Positions 6,102-14,100 of a stretch of DNA of 26,063 bases are shown in pieces. The stretch's first letter is position 1; the number at the start of each line of letters is the position of its first letter. The notes below the pieces were generated by a model. That model did no database searches and was not told where the DNA came from. It worked only from the letters and a program-made list of their open reading frames with translations. A program made the translations under genes and the position numbers. The DNA is from CAYSIX01 sp964431205. Its GTDB lineage: Bacteria; Planctomycetota; Phycisphaerae; Phycisphaerales; Phycisphaeraceae. The stretch covers positions 1-26,063 of the forward strand of contig CAYSIX010000024.1 in NCBI GenBank assembly GCA_964431205.1, read 5' to 3'.

Positions 6102-8420
6102 ATGTGGTTCCGCTGGCTGCCGTGGCGTTTCGTCGTCTCCCGCATGGCCCGCTCGCACGGGTTCCTCGATCCGATCGCCCTGCTCTCCCGCCTGCACCGA
6201 TTCGCTCAGCCTTCGGAAGTCGCCGAGCCCGTCGAGCTGCTGCGGGCCGGCGTCGTCTTCCACGCCCGAGGCCTGATCAACGCCCGCGCCATCCAGCACA
6301 ACCTCGACTGGGTCTGGCCCTACTGGGTCGAACGCCAGTTCGATCCGCTCGACGACGCGTTCGTCCCCCGAGCGTTCTCCATCACACACATCAATCTGAC
6401 CCATCGCAACTGGACCGCCGTCGGCGTGCCCGGCTGCGACTGGCTGCCCATCGTCGATCCCCGCGGCCTGGTCACGCCCCTGTTCGACGGCTGGTCGATC
6501 GACGCCTGGATCGTTCCGCACGACCGCAGCGAACCAATGCTCCTGCCCTCGCGGGCCGAAGAGGTTGCCCAGCACCTTCATGTCGGCAAGGAGCTGTCGG
6601 TCGAAACCGTGGCCCGTCACCGCGGGGCCTCGCTTCGCAGCGTCGTGGACGTGGTCTCCGAGTCGGGCGGTCCGGCCTGCCGCATCCGGGTCGAGGCGCG
6701 GTCCGGCGTCCCCGCGTGGCTTGCCATCGCCCTGCGACCGGCCAACCCCGAGGGCGTCAGCTTCGTCCACGACCTGGCCTGGCAGCCGGACGAATTGGCT
6801 CTGCGTGTGAACGACGAAGCGTCGATGCACGTCGATCGTACGCCTGATCGCGTGTGCATGTCGCACTACCGCGCCGGCGACGTGCTGCGGCGACTGGACG
6901 AGTCCGCGTCGACGGACACGGTCACGTGCGACGTGGGGCTGGCGACGGCGGCGTGTCTGTTTGAGCTGTCGCCGGACAAGCCCGAGCAGCAGGTCGTTCG
7001 CGTTCCGCTGGTCGAGGCTCGCCAGGACGAGCCGGGCGTCAGCGCCCGGTCGATCATCCGCACGCAGCTTCCGCAGCCGTGGGCGGTCGCGCTGCGCGGC
7101 ACGTGCACGCTCGAGGTGCCGGACGAACGCATGGCGTTTCTCTTTGACGCGGCGATTCGCAGCCTCGTGCTGCACGCGCCCGGCGAGGTCTACCCGGGGC
7201 CGTACACCTACAAGCGGTTCTGGTTCCGCGACGCGGCGTTCATCCTCGACGCGATGCTCGCCGCCGGGATGGAGACGCGTGTGCTGCGCTGCCTCGAGCA
7301 CTTCCCCGAGCGTCAGGACGGCTCGGGATACTTCCGCTCGCAGGAGGGCGAGTGGGACTCGAACGGCGCGGCGCTGTGGATCATCGAGCGGTACCGACGG
7401 ATGACCGGGCGGGCGATCCCCGACGCGCTGATTGAAGCGGTGCGTCGCGGCGCGGCATGGATCGGTCGCAAGCGCACCCGTGACGATCTTGACGACGCGC
7501 ACGCCGGCCTGCTGCCCGCGGGCTTCAGCGCCGAGCACCTGGGCCCGAACGACTATTATTACTGGGACGACTTCTTCTCGGTCGCGGGGCTGGAATCGGC
7601 GGCCGCGACGCTGCGCGCCCACGGCCTGGCCGACGCCGCCACCACGGCGGAACACGAATCCGCCGCCCTGCGTGCCGCCATCGACCGCAGCCTCGAGCGG
7701 TCGGCCGGCACGCGTGACCGCCCGGGCATCCCCGCCTCGCCCTACCGTCGCATGGACGCCGGCGCCATCGGCTCGGTCGTCTGCGGCTACCCCCTCCGGC
7801 TCTGGGAGCCGCGCGATCCGCGCCTGCTCGACACCGTCGAGTTCCTCCTCGAACATTGCACCGTCCACGGCGGGTTCTTCCAGGACATGATCCACTCGGG
7901 CATCAACGCGTACCTGACGCTCCACCTGGCCCAGGTTCTGATGCGGGCCGGCGACCGCCGCGGCGTGGACCTGATGCGCACCGTCGCCGACCTCGCCTCG
8001 CCGACGGGTCAGTGGCCCGAGGCGATCCACCCGCGCACCCGAGGCGGGTGCATGGGTGACGGCCAACACATCTGGGCCGCCGCCGAATGGGTGCTCATGA
8101 TGCGCAACGCCTTCGTTCGGACCGAGGCCGACCACCTGGTGATCGGCTCGGGGTTGCCGGACGAATGGCTCGAAGGCGAGCAGACGCTGCGTCTCGGCCC
8201 GACCTTGACGCCCTGGGGGCCGCTCTCACTGCGGATCACGACGACGGACGACGAGGTCGAGGTGTCCTGGGACGCCGAGTGGCGCGATCAGCCACCACGG
8301 TTTGAGATCGACCTGAGCGCTTTTCCCAAACGTACACTCGATCCGGAGGCGGTCGGCGAACGTAGCATCACCTTGTCACGCGCCGACGCCCCGACGCCGG
8401 CCACGGAGGCCCGACGTTGA
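6102..8420 (+). CDS. Six-hairpin glycosidase-like protein
   Basis: This protein has 772 residues from the ATG at 6102; an in-frame TTG lies two codons upstream, and neither has a strong ribosome binding site. The C-terminal half looks like an (α/α)6 toroid glycoside hydrolase: YKRFWFRDAAFILDAML near 367, EWDSNGAALWIIERYRR near 417, NDYYYWDDFFSVAGLE near 483, and WPEAIHPRTRGGCMGDG near 637 followed by QHIWAAAEW. These resemble glucoamylase, trehalase or debranching-enzyme-type folds (GH15/GH37/GH63/GH133 region), but I cannot assign a family. The N-terminal half is β-rich and unrecognised. No signal peptide is seen, so it is probably cytoplasmic. The stop overlaps the start of the glycosyltransferase gene by four bases (TTGA), so the two are likely made together. 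Confidence 0.75.
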   Translation: MWFRWLPWRFVVSRMARSHGFLDPIALLSRLHRFAQPSEVAEPVELLRAGVVFHARGLINARAIQHNLDWVWPYWVERQFDPLDDAFVPRAFSITHINLTHRNWTAVGVPGCDWLPIVDPRGLVTPLFDGWSIDAWIVPHDRSEPMLLPSRAEEVAQHLHVGKELSVETVARHRGASLRSVVDVVSESGGPACRIRVEARSGVPAWLAIALRPANPEGVSFVHDLAWQPDELALRVNDEASMHVDRTPDRVCMSHYRAGDVLRRLDESASTDTVTCDVGLATAACLFELSPDKPEQQVVRVPLVEARQDEPGVSARSIIRTQLPQPWAVALRGTCTLEVPDERMAFLFDAAIRSLVLHAPGEVYPGPYTYKRFWFRDAAFILDAMLAAGMETRVLRCLEHFPERQDGSGYFRSQEGEWDSNGAALWIIERYRRMTGRAIPDALIEAVRRGAAWIGRKRTRDDLDDAHAGLLPAGFSAEHLGPNDYYYWDDFFSVAGLESAAATLRAHGLADAATTAEHESAALRAAIDRSLERSAGTRDRPGIPASPYRRMDAGAIGSVVCGYPLRLWEPRDPRLLDTVEFLLEHCTVHGGFFQDMIHSGINAYLTLHLAQVLMRAGDRRGVDLMRTVADLASPTGQWPEAIHPRTRGGCMGDGQHIWAAAEWVLMMRNAFVRTEADHLVIGSGLPDEWLEGEQTLRLGPTLTPWGPLSLRITTTDDEVEVSWDAEWRDQPPRFEIDLSAFPKRTLDPEAVGERSITLSRADAPTPATEARR

Positions 8421-9688
8421 AGATCGTCATGATGACCAACACCTACCTGCCCCACGTCGGCGGCGTGGCGCGGTCGGTCGAATCGTTCACCCACGCGTTT
8501 CGCACGATGGGCCACGGGGTGCTCGTCGTCGCGCCGACGTTCGAACGCATGCCCGAGCACGAGACCGGCGTCGTGCGCGTCCCGGCCATTCAGAACTTCA
8601 ACGGCAGCGACTTCTCCGTCCGCCTGCCCCTGGCCGGCGACCTGCCCTACGAGCTCGACCGCTTCGACCCCGACCTGATTCACAGCCACCACCCATTTCT
8701 TCTCGGCGACACCGCCATGCGCGCCGCCACCTCGCGCGGCCTGCCGCTGATCTTCACCCACCACACCATGTACGAGCAGTACACGCACTACGTGCCCGGT
8801 AACTCGCCCACGTTGCGACGCTTTGTCATCCGCCTGGCGACGGAATACGCTAACCTCTGCGACCACGTGATCGCCCCGAGCCAGAGCGTCGCCGACGTCC
8901 TGACCCAGCGCGGCGTCCGTACGCCCATCACGCCGATCCCCACCGGCATCGACCCGAGCCGCTTCACCGACGGGGACGGCCCCGCGGCACGACAAAGAAT
9001 CGGAATCCCGGCCGACGCGTTCGTTGTCGGCCACGTGGGCCGCCTCGCGCCCGAGAAGAACCTGCCCTTTCTGGCCGAGGCGGTGGCGGCGTTTCTGGCA
9101 CAGAAAGAAACCGCGCATTGCCTGATCGTGGGGGAAGGGCCATCACGCGACGTGATCGAGCAGACGTTTGAGCGTGCCGGCGCACGCGATCGGCTGCACC
9201 TGACAGGCAAGCTGACCGGCAGCGACCTCGCCGACGCCTACCACGCGATGGACGTGTTCGCGTTCGCCTCACAGAGCGAGACGCAGGGCATGGTGCTGGC
9301 CGAGGCGATGACGGTGGGCGTGCCGGTGGTCGCGGTCGACGCTCCGGGCGTGCGCGAGGTGGTCGAGGACGGCCGCAACGGTCGGCTGCTGCTTGATGAG
9401 GACGCCGAGGCGTTCACGGCGGCACTCGTCGACGTGGCCGATCGTGATGAACCGGGACGCCGGACCATGATCGAAGCGGCGCTGAAGACCGCCGAGCGGT
9501 TCACGCTGAAGCGCTGCGCCAGCCGCACGCTGGAGGTGTACGGCGATCTGCTGGAGCGCCGGCGCAAAGCGCGATCGATCGAAGACAACCCCTGGGCGCA
9601 GACGTTGCGTGTGCTGGAGAAGGAATGGAACCTGTGGTCGACGCGAGCGGAGGCGGTGCTCGAATCGGCGCTGCCGGAAGAGAGTTGA
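8417..9688 (+). CDS. GT4-family glycosyltransferase
   Basis: This 423-residue GT-B fold transferase starts at TTG 8417. GGAGG (8406-8410) stands about six bases before it and the protein begins MKIVMMTNTYLPHVGGVARSVE, the usual GT4 opening with a glycine-rich loop. Further marks are HSHHPFLLGDTAM (about 89), FTHHTMYEQYTHYVPGN (about 114), HVGRLAPEKNL (about 206) and the E-x7-E region EAMTVGVPVVAVDAPGVRE (about 296), which binds the nucleotide-sugar donor. The HTMYEQYTHY segment resembles 1,2-diacylglycerol glucosyltransferases, so glycolipid synthesis at the inner membrane face is a reasonable guess. It is coupled to the upstream glycosidase-like gene. Family assignment is firm; substrate is inference. 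Confidence 0.9.
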   Translation: MKIVMMTNTYLPHVGGVARSVESFTHAFRTMGHGVLVVAPTFERMPEHETGVVRVPAIQNFNGSDFSVRLPLAGDLPYELDRFDPDLIHSHHPFLLGDTAMRAATSRGLPLIFTHHTMYEQYTHYVPGNSPTLRRFVIRLATEYANLCDHVIAPSQSVADVLTQRGVRTPITPIPTGIDPSRFTDGDGPAARQRIGIPADAFVVGHVGRLAPEKNLPFLAEAVAAFLAQKETAHCLIVGEGPSRDVIEQTFERAGARDRLHLTGKLTGSDLADAYHAMDVFAFASQSETQGMVLAEAMTVGVPVVAVDAPGVREVVEDGRNGRLLLDEDAEAFTAALVDVADRDEPGRRTMIEAALKTAERFTLKRCASRTLEVYGDLLERRRKARSIEDNPWAQTLRVLEKEWNLWSTRAEAVLESALPEES

Positions 9689-9699
9689 CGCAGCACCGA

Positions 9700-9711
9700 C
9701 GGGACGTCCCG
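9700..9711. promoter_or_regulatory. Perfect 12-base palindrome upstream of the efflux operon
   Basis: CGGGACGTCCCG reads the same on both strands. It lies 12 bases after the glycosyltransferase stop and about 32 bases before the extended -10 element of the efflux operon. The position suits an operator for a dimeric regulator, but GC-rich DNA yields such palindromes by chance and no regulator gene is adjacent. Confidence 0.35.
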
Positions 9712-9742
9712 GCTCTGAGCGCGGGCCTGGGTTCGCCCGGAA

Positions 9743-9751
9743 TGCTACACT
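9743..9751 (+). promoter_or_regulatory. Extended -10 promoter for the efflux operon
   Basis: TGCTACACT fits TGn plus a 4-of-6 match to TATAAT. The predicted start near 9758 leaves a leader of about 60 bases that contains a GC-rich palindrome, CCGGGCCCGG (9776-9785). No good -35 is visible. Confidence 0.5.
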
Positions 9752-9820
9752 TGACGACCAAGCCTGAACCCGGGGCCGGGCCCGGCACGGCGAGCGTGTC
9801 GGTTGGCCGAGCGACGAGCC

Positions 9821-11026
9821 ATGGGACAAACAGTGCGAAAGGTGATCGTCGCCCTGGTGGCGTTGGGCTTGGCAGCGTGGTTGGGCTGGCTGGTGGCGGC
9901 GCGCGTGATGGCGTTGCGTGATCAGACGGCGGGCGACCCGCGCGAGTCGTTCGTCGCGCCGGTGGAGGTGGCGGAGGTGACGCGAGGCCCGATCGAGCTG
10001 CGTCGGCAGTTCAGCGGGACGCTGGAGGCGACGGCGAGCTTCGTGGTCTCGCCGAAGGTTTCGGGCCGGATCGAACGGCTGACCGTGGACCTGGCGGACC
10101 GAGTGAAGCGTGGGCAGGTCGTAGCCAGGCTGGACGACGACGAGTTCGTGCAGTCGGTCGCGCAGGCACGGGCGGAGCTGGCGGTGGCCGAGGCGAACCT
10201 AACCGAGGCGCGCAGCAGCCTGGAGATCGCGCGACGTGAATCAGAGCGTGTGCAGACGCTTCGGGAGCGCGGCGTGGCGTCGGAGTCGCAGTACGACGCG
10301 ACGCGGGCCGAACAACTCGCGGCCGAGGCGGCGGTGGCGGTGGCGACCGCGCAGGTCACGCGCGCCGAATCGGCCGTGCGGTCGGCGGAGATCCGGCTGG
10401 GATACACAACGGTGGCGGCGACCTGGAGCGGCGACGATGACGAGCGGGTCGTGGCGGACCGCCACGTCGACGAGGGCGATACCGTTGCGGCCAACACCCC
10501 CCTGCTGACGATCGTGGACCTGGACCCGATCGTGGCCGTGGTGTACGTGACCGAGCGTGACTACGGGCTGCTCGCGCCGGGTCAGTCGGTGGCGCTGCGG
10601 ACCGACGCGTACCCGGATCGGACATTCGAGGGTCAGATCGTGCGGATCGCGCCGGTGTTCGAACGCGGCTCGCGTCAGGCGCGCGTGGAGATGACGGTGC
10701 CCAACACCGAGCAGAGGCTCAAGCCGGGCATGTTCGTACGGGCGGAAGCGGTGCTGGATCGGCGGGAGAACGCGACGATCGTGCCCGTCGAGGCGTTGAC
10801 GCGGCGAGACGATCGCCACGTCGTGTTCGTGGTCAGCGAGGACGGGCGTTCGGTGTCGATGCGACGCGTTCAAGTCGGAATTCAACAGGATGATCACGTG
10901 CAGATCATCGGCGAGGGCGTCTCGGGACGGGTCGTAACCCTCGGCCAGCAGTTGGTGAGCGACGGCTCGCCGATCGTGATCCCGGATCAGGCGCGCGGTT
11001 CAGCGGAAGGCGGCGCGGCGGAATGA
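9821..11026 (+). CDS. RND efflux membrane fusion protein (HlyD/AcrA family)
   Basis: This 401-residue periplasmic adaptor joins the RND pump to the outer-membrane channel. A single membrane anchor lies at about residues 8-27. The first lipoyl half is VVSPKVSGRIERLTVDLADRV (about 75-95), a coiled-coil hairpin runs about 110-185, the second lipoyl half is VDEGDTVAANTPLLTIVDLDP (about 216-236), then a β-barrel and a membrane-proximal domain with RLKPGMFVRAEAVLDRRE. The ATG at 9821 was preferred to an in-frame TTG at 9803; both have weak ribosome binding sites. Its TGA overlaps the ATG of the pump gene (ATGA), so translation is coupled. The length is normal for the family. The exported substrate cannot be inferred. 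Confidence 0.93.
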   Translation: MGQTVRKVIVALVALGLAAWLGWLVAARVMALRDQTAGDPRESFVAPVEVAEVTRGPIELRRQFSGTLEATASFVVSPKVSGRIERLTVDLADRVKRGQVVARLDDDEFVQSVAQARAELAVAEANLTEARSSLEIARRESERVQTLRERGVASESQYDATRAEQLAAEAAVAVATAQVTRAESAVRSAEIRLGYTTVAATWSGDDDERVVADRHVDEGDTVAANTPLLTIVDLDPIVAVVYVTERDYGLLAPGQSVALRTDAYPDRTFEGQIVRIAPVFERGSRQARVEMTVPNTEQRLKPGMFVRAEAVLDRRENATIVPVEALTRRDDRHVVFVVSEDGRSVSMRRVQVGIQQDDHVQIIGEGVSGRVVTLGQQLVSDGSPIVIPDQARGSAEGGAAE

Positions 11027-14000
11027 ACCTGCCTCGATTCAGCGTGCGCCGCCCGGTGCTCACGACCATGGTGACGCTCATCGTGGTGGTGCTGGGCGCG
11101 GTGTCGTTGAGCCGGGTGCAGATCGATCTCCTGCCGAACGTGGAGATGCCGACGGTATCGGTCCGCACCGGATACGAGGGCGCGAGCCCGGAGGTGATGG
11201 AGCAGCGAGTCACGCAGATCATCGAGGAGATCATCGCGACGGTGCCGGGGGTGGAAGAGCTGAGCTCGCAGTCGACCGAGGGGTCGAGCCGGGTCCGGGT
11301 CCGCTTCGTGTGGGGCACGGACGTCGACATGGCCGCGATCGACCTGCAGGCGCGGATCGAAGACGAGATCAACGAGCTGCCGGACGACATCACGCGGCCG
11401 CGGGTCAACAAGTTTGACATCGCCAGCTTTCCCGTGGTGATCCTGGGCGTGCTCGGCGACCTGGACCCGGTGGAGCTGACCACGCTGATCGAGGACCAGT
11501 TGCGGTACCGGTTCGGGCGCATCCCGGGGGTGGCGCAGGTGGACCTGTGGGGCGGCTTCAACCGGGAGGTGCGGGTTGAGCTGGACCCTTCGAAGGTCAA
11601 CGCGCTGGAGGTACCGCTGAACGCGGTGCTCGCGGCGATCGAGGACGCGAACCTGGACCTGCCGGCCGGCGAGATCGTGGAGGGCAAGTACGAGGCGACG
11701 CTCCGTGCCCCGGCGCAGTTCACCGACCTGGACCAGATCCGACAGACCGTGGTCGCCGTGCGTGACGGCGCGCCGGTCACGATCGATCAGATCGGTGACG
11801 TCATCGACACCTACGAGAAGCCGAACGAGGTCGAGCGGATCAACGGGGAACGGGGGATCCGCGTCGCGATCCGCAAGCAGGCGAACGCCAACACCGTCGA
11901 GGTCTCGAGCGCCGTGCTGCGCGAGGTCGACGCGATCAACGAGGCCTTCCCCCAGGTCGAGGTCGTGCCGGTCATCAACCAGGGCAACTTCATCGAGCGA
12001 TCGATCGCCAACGTCGCTCGATCGGTGCTCTACGGTGGAGCGCTGGCGATCGTCGTCCTGCTGCTGTTCCTGCGCAACCTGCGCAGCACGATCGTCATCT
12101 CGCTGGCCATCCCGATCTCGGTCATCGCCACGTTCGCGCTGATCTTCTTCGGCGGGTTCACGCTCAACCTCATGACCCTCGGCGGGCTGGCGCTGGGGGT
12201 CGGGATGATGGTCGACAACTCGATCGTGGTGCTGGAAAACATCTTCCGTCGCCGCGATGAAGAGCACGAGGACAAGATCACCGCCGCGGTGCAGGGCGCC
12301 GGTGAGGTCGGCCCGGCGATCATCGCGAGCACGATCACCACGCTCGTGATCTTTCTTCCGTTGATCTTCGTCCGCGGGGTCTCGGGGATCCTCTTTCAGG
12401 AACTGGCCTACGTCATCGTCTTCTCATTGATCTGCTCTCTGGCCGTGTCGCTGAGCCTCGTGCCGATGCTCTCGTCAAAGCTGGTCGAGTCGCCCGAAGA
12501 TCTGCACCGCAAGCACGAGCGGCAGGCGAACTGGATCGGTCGGGTATCCGACTTTGCGGAGCACACGCTGCGCGGCCTGGACAACACGTATCGTGATCTG
12601 CTGCGTCTGGCCCTGCGACACCGGCCATTGACCGTGATCGCGGCCCTGGCGCTGCTCGGCGCGAGCCTGTTGCTGGTGCCGTTGATCGGCACCGAGTTCC
12701 TGCCACCGAGCGACGAGGGCGAGGTCCGCATCACCGGGGAGATGGAGATCGGCACCCGGCTGGAGCTGGTCGACCAGCAGACGCTCGAGATGGAGCGGAT
12801 CGTCTACGACGAGGTGCCCGAGGCCGTCGCCGTGATCGCCGAGGCGCAGGACCACGAGGGCGACATCCGCATCTCGCTGACGCCCGCGGACGAGCGGGAT
12901 CGGTCGAACGTGGAGATCGCCGACGCGTTGCGTGAGCGTCTCCGGGGGCGGATCGCGGGCATGGACGTCCGCGTCCGCGCGCCGCAGGGACAGTTCCTGC
13001 TGGATCGGATCGTCGGTGGCGACTCGGGTCTGACCGTCGAGATCCGTGGATTCGAGCTCGAGGCCCTGGACCTGCTGGCCGCCCGGGCGCAGGGGGCGAT
13101 CGCCGACGTTCGCGGTCTGACCGACATCGACACGAGCCTGGATGAGGGCATCCCGCAACTGGAGCTGACCGTAAACCGGGCGAAGGCGGCCGACGTGGGC
13201 CTGAGCGTCCGCGACGTCGCCGAGGCGATCGAGACGGCCATCGCCGGGCGGCAGGCCGGCGAGTTCCGCGTGGAGGGCAACGCCTATCGCATCCTGGTCC
13301 AATTCGCTGACGCCGAGAATATGACGATCGACGAGGTGCTGGACCTGACCCTCACCACGCCGACCGACGAGGCAGTGGCCCTGCGCAATGTCGTCACCCA
13401 TGCGGCCGGCCGTGGTCCCACACGGATCGACCGACAGGACCAACAGCGGGTGGCGCGGGTGACGGCCAACGTCGTCGGCCGCGACCTCGGATCGGTCGCC
13501 CGGGACGTCAACGACGTGCTCGCCACGATCGCCCGGCCCGCCGGGTACGACCTGTTCGTCGCCGGCAACTTCGAGGAGCAGCAGGAAGCGTTTCAAGAGC
13601 TGGTCGTGTCGCTGGTGCTGGCGCTGATGCTGGTGTACATGGTGCTGGCGTGCCAATATGAATCGCTGCGGGATCCCCTGGTGGTGATGCTCTCGGTGCC
13701 GCTGGCGGCGATCGGCGTGCTGCTGATGCTGTTTCTGACCGAGACGACCCTCAATGTGCAGAGCTACATCGGGTGCATCATGCTGGGCGGGATCGTGGTG
13801 AACAACGCGATTCTTCTGGTGGACCAGGCCGGTCGCCTGCGACACGGCGCCGGCATGCCTACGCGGGAAGCCGTCGCCGAGGCCGGCCGCCGCCGCCTGC
13901 GCCCGATCCTCATGACCTCGCTGACCACGATCCTGGGCCTGACACCGCTGGCCCTGGGCATCGGTGAGGGCGCGGACGCTCAAGCCCCCCTGGCCCGGGC

Positions 14001-14100
14001 CGTCATCGGCGGGCTCGCCGCCTCCATGCTGATCACGCTCGTGCTGATCCCGGCCGTCTACTCGCTGTTTCACCCGGAAGCGAAGGGGGCGACGGCGTGA
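11023..14100 (+). CDS. RND-family efflux transporter (AcrB/HAE1-like)
   Basis: This 1025-residue inner-membrane pump is of normal length. TM1 lies at about 13-32, followed by the first porter domain (DLLPNVEMPTVSV, then YEGASPEVMEQRVTQIIEE). The TM2-TM4 block spans about 326-412, with further TM clusters near 450, 545, 865-925 and 970-1015. In TM4 the usual Asp-Asp pair is Asp-Asn (D398-N399 in GMMVDNSIVVLEN), and in TM10 the Lys of AcrB is replaced (N927 in GGIVVNNAILLVD). This pattern is known from SwrC-like and many non-proteobacterial RND pumps, so the protein need not be defective. It is the middle gene of a fusion protein, pump and outer-membrane factor operon with 4-base overlaps at both ends. 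It exports hydrophobic or amphipathic compounds by proton antiport in known relatives. Confidence 0.95.
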   Translation: MNLPRFSVRRPVLTTMVTLIVVVLGAVSLSRVQIDLLPNVEMPTVSVRTGYEGASPEVMEQRVTQIIEEIIATVPGVEELSSQSTEGSSRVRVRFVWGTDVDMAAIDLQARIEDEINELPDDITRPRVNKFDIASFPVVILGVLGDLDPVELTTLIEDQLRYRFGRIPGVAQVDLWGGFNREVRVELDPSKVNALEVPLNAVLAAIEDANLDLPAGEIVEGKYEATLRAPAQFTDLDQIRQTVVAVRDGAPVTIDQIGDVIDTYEKPNEVERINGERGIRVAIRKQANANTVEVSSAVLREVDAINEAFPQVEVVPVINQGNFIERSIANVARSVLYGGALAIVVLLLFLRNLRSTIVISLAIPISVIATFALIFFGGFTLNLMTLGGLALGVGMMVDNSIVVLENIFRRRDEEHEDKITAAVQGAGEVGPAIIASTITTLVIFLPLIFVRGVSGILFQELAYVIVFSLICSLAVSLSLVPMLSSKLVESPEDLHRKHERQANWIGRVSDFAEHTLRGLDNTYRDLLRLALRHRPLTVIAALALLGASLLLVPLIGTEFLPPSDEGEVRITGEMEIGTRLELVDQQTLEMERIVYDEVPEAVAVIAEAQDHEGDIRISLTPADERDRSNVEIADALRERLRGRIAGMDVRVRAPQGQFLLDRIVGGDSGLTVEIRGFELEALDLLAARAQGAIADVRGLTDIDTSLDEGIPQLELTVNRAKAADVGLSVRDVAEAIETAIAGRQAGEFRVEGNAYRILVQFADAENMTIDEVLDLTLTTPTDEAVALRNVVTHAAGRGPTRIDRQDQQRVARVTANVVGRDLGSVARDVNDVLATIARPAGYDLFVAGNFEEQQEAFQELVVSLVLALMLVYMVLACQYESLRDPLVVMLSVPLAAIGVLLMLFLTETTLNVQSYIGCIMLGGIVVNNAILLVDQAGRLRHGAGMPTREAVAEAGRRRLRPILMTSLTTILGLTPLALGIGEGADAQAPLARAVIGGLAASMLITLVLIPAVYSLFHPEAKGATA

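Noticed and set aside
6036..8135. Long reverse-strand frame opposite the glycosidase-like gene
   Set aside because: It has no family resemblance and covers a gene with clear conserved motifs that is coupled to the next gene.
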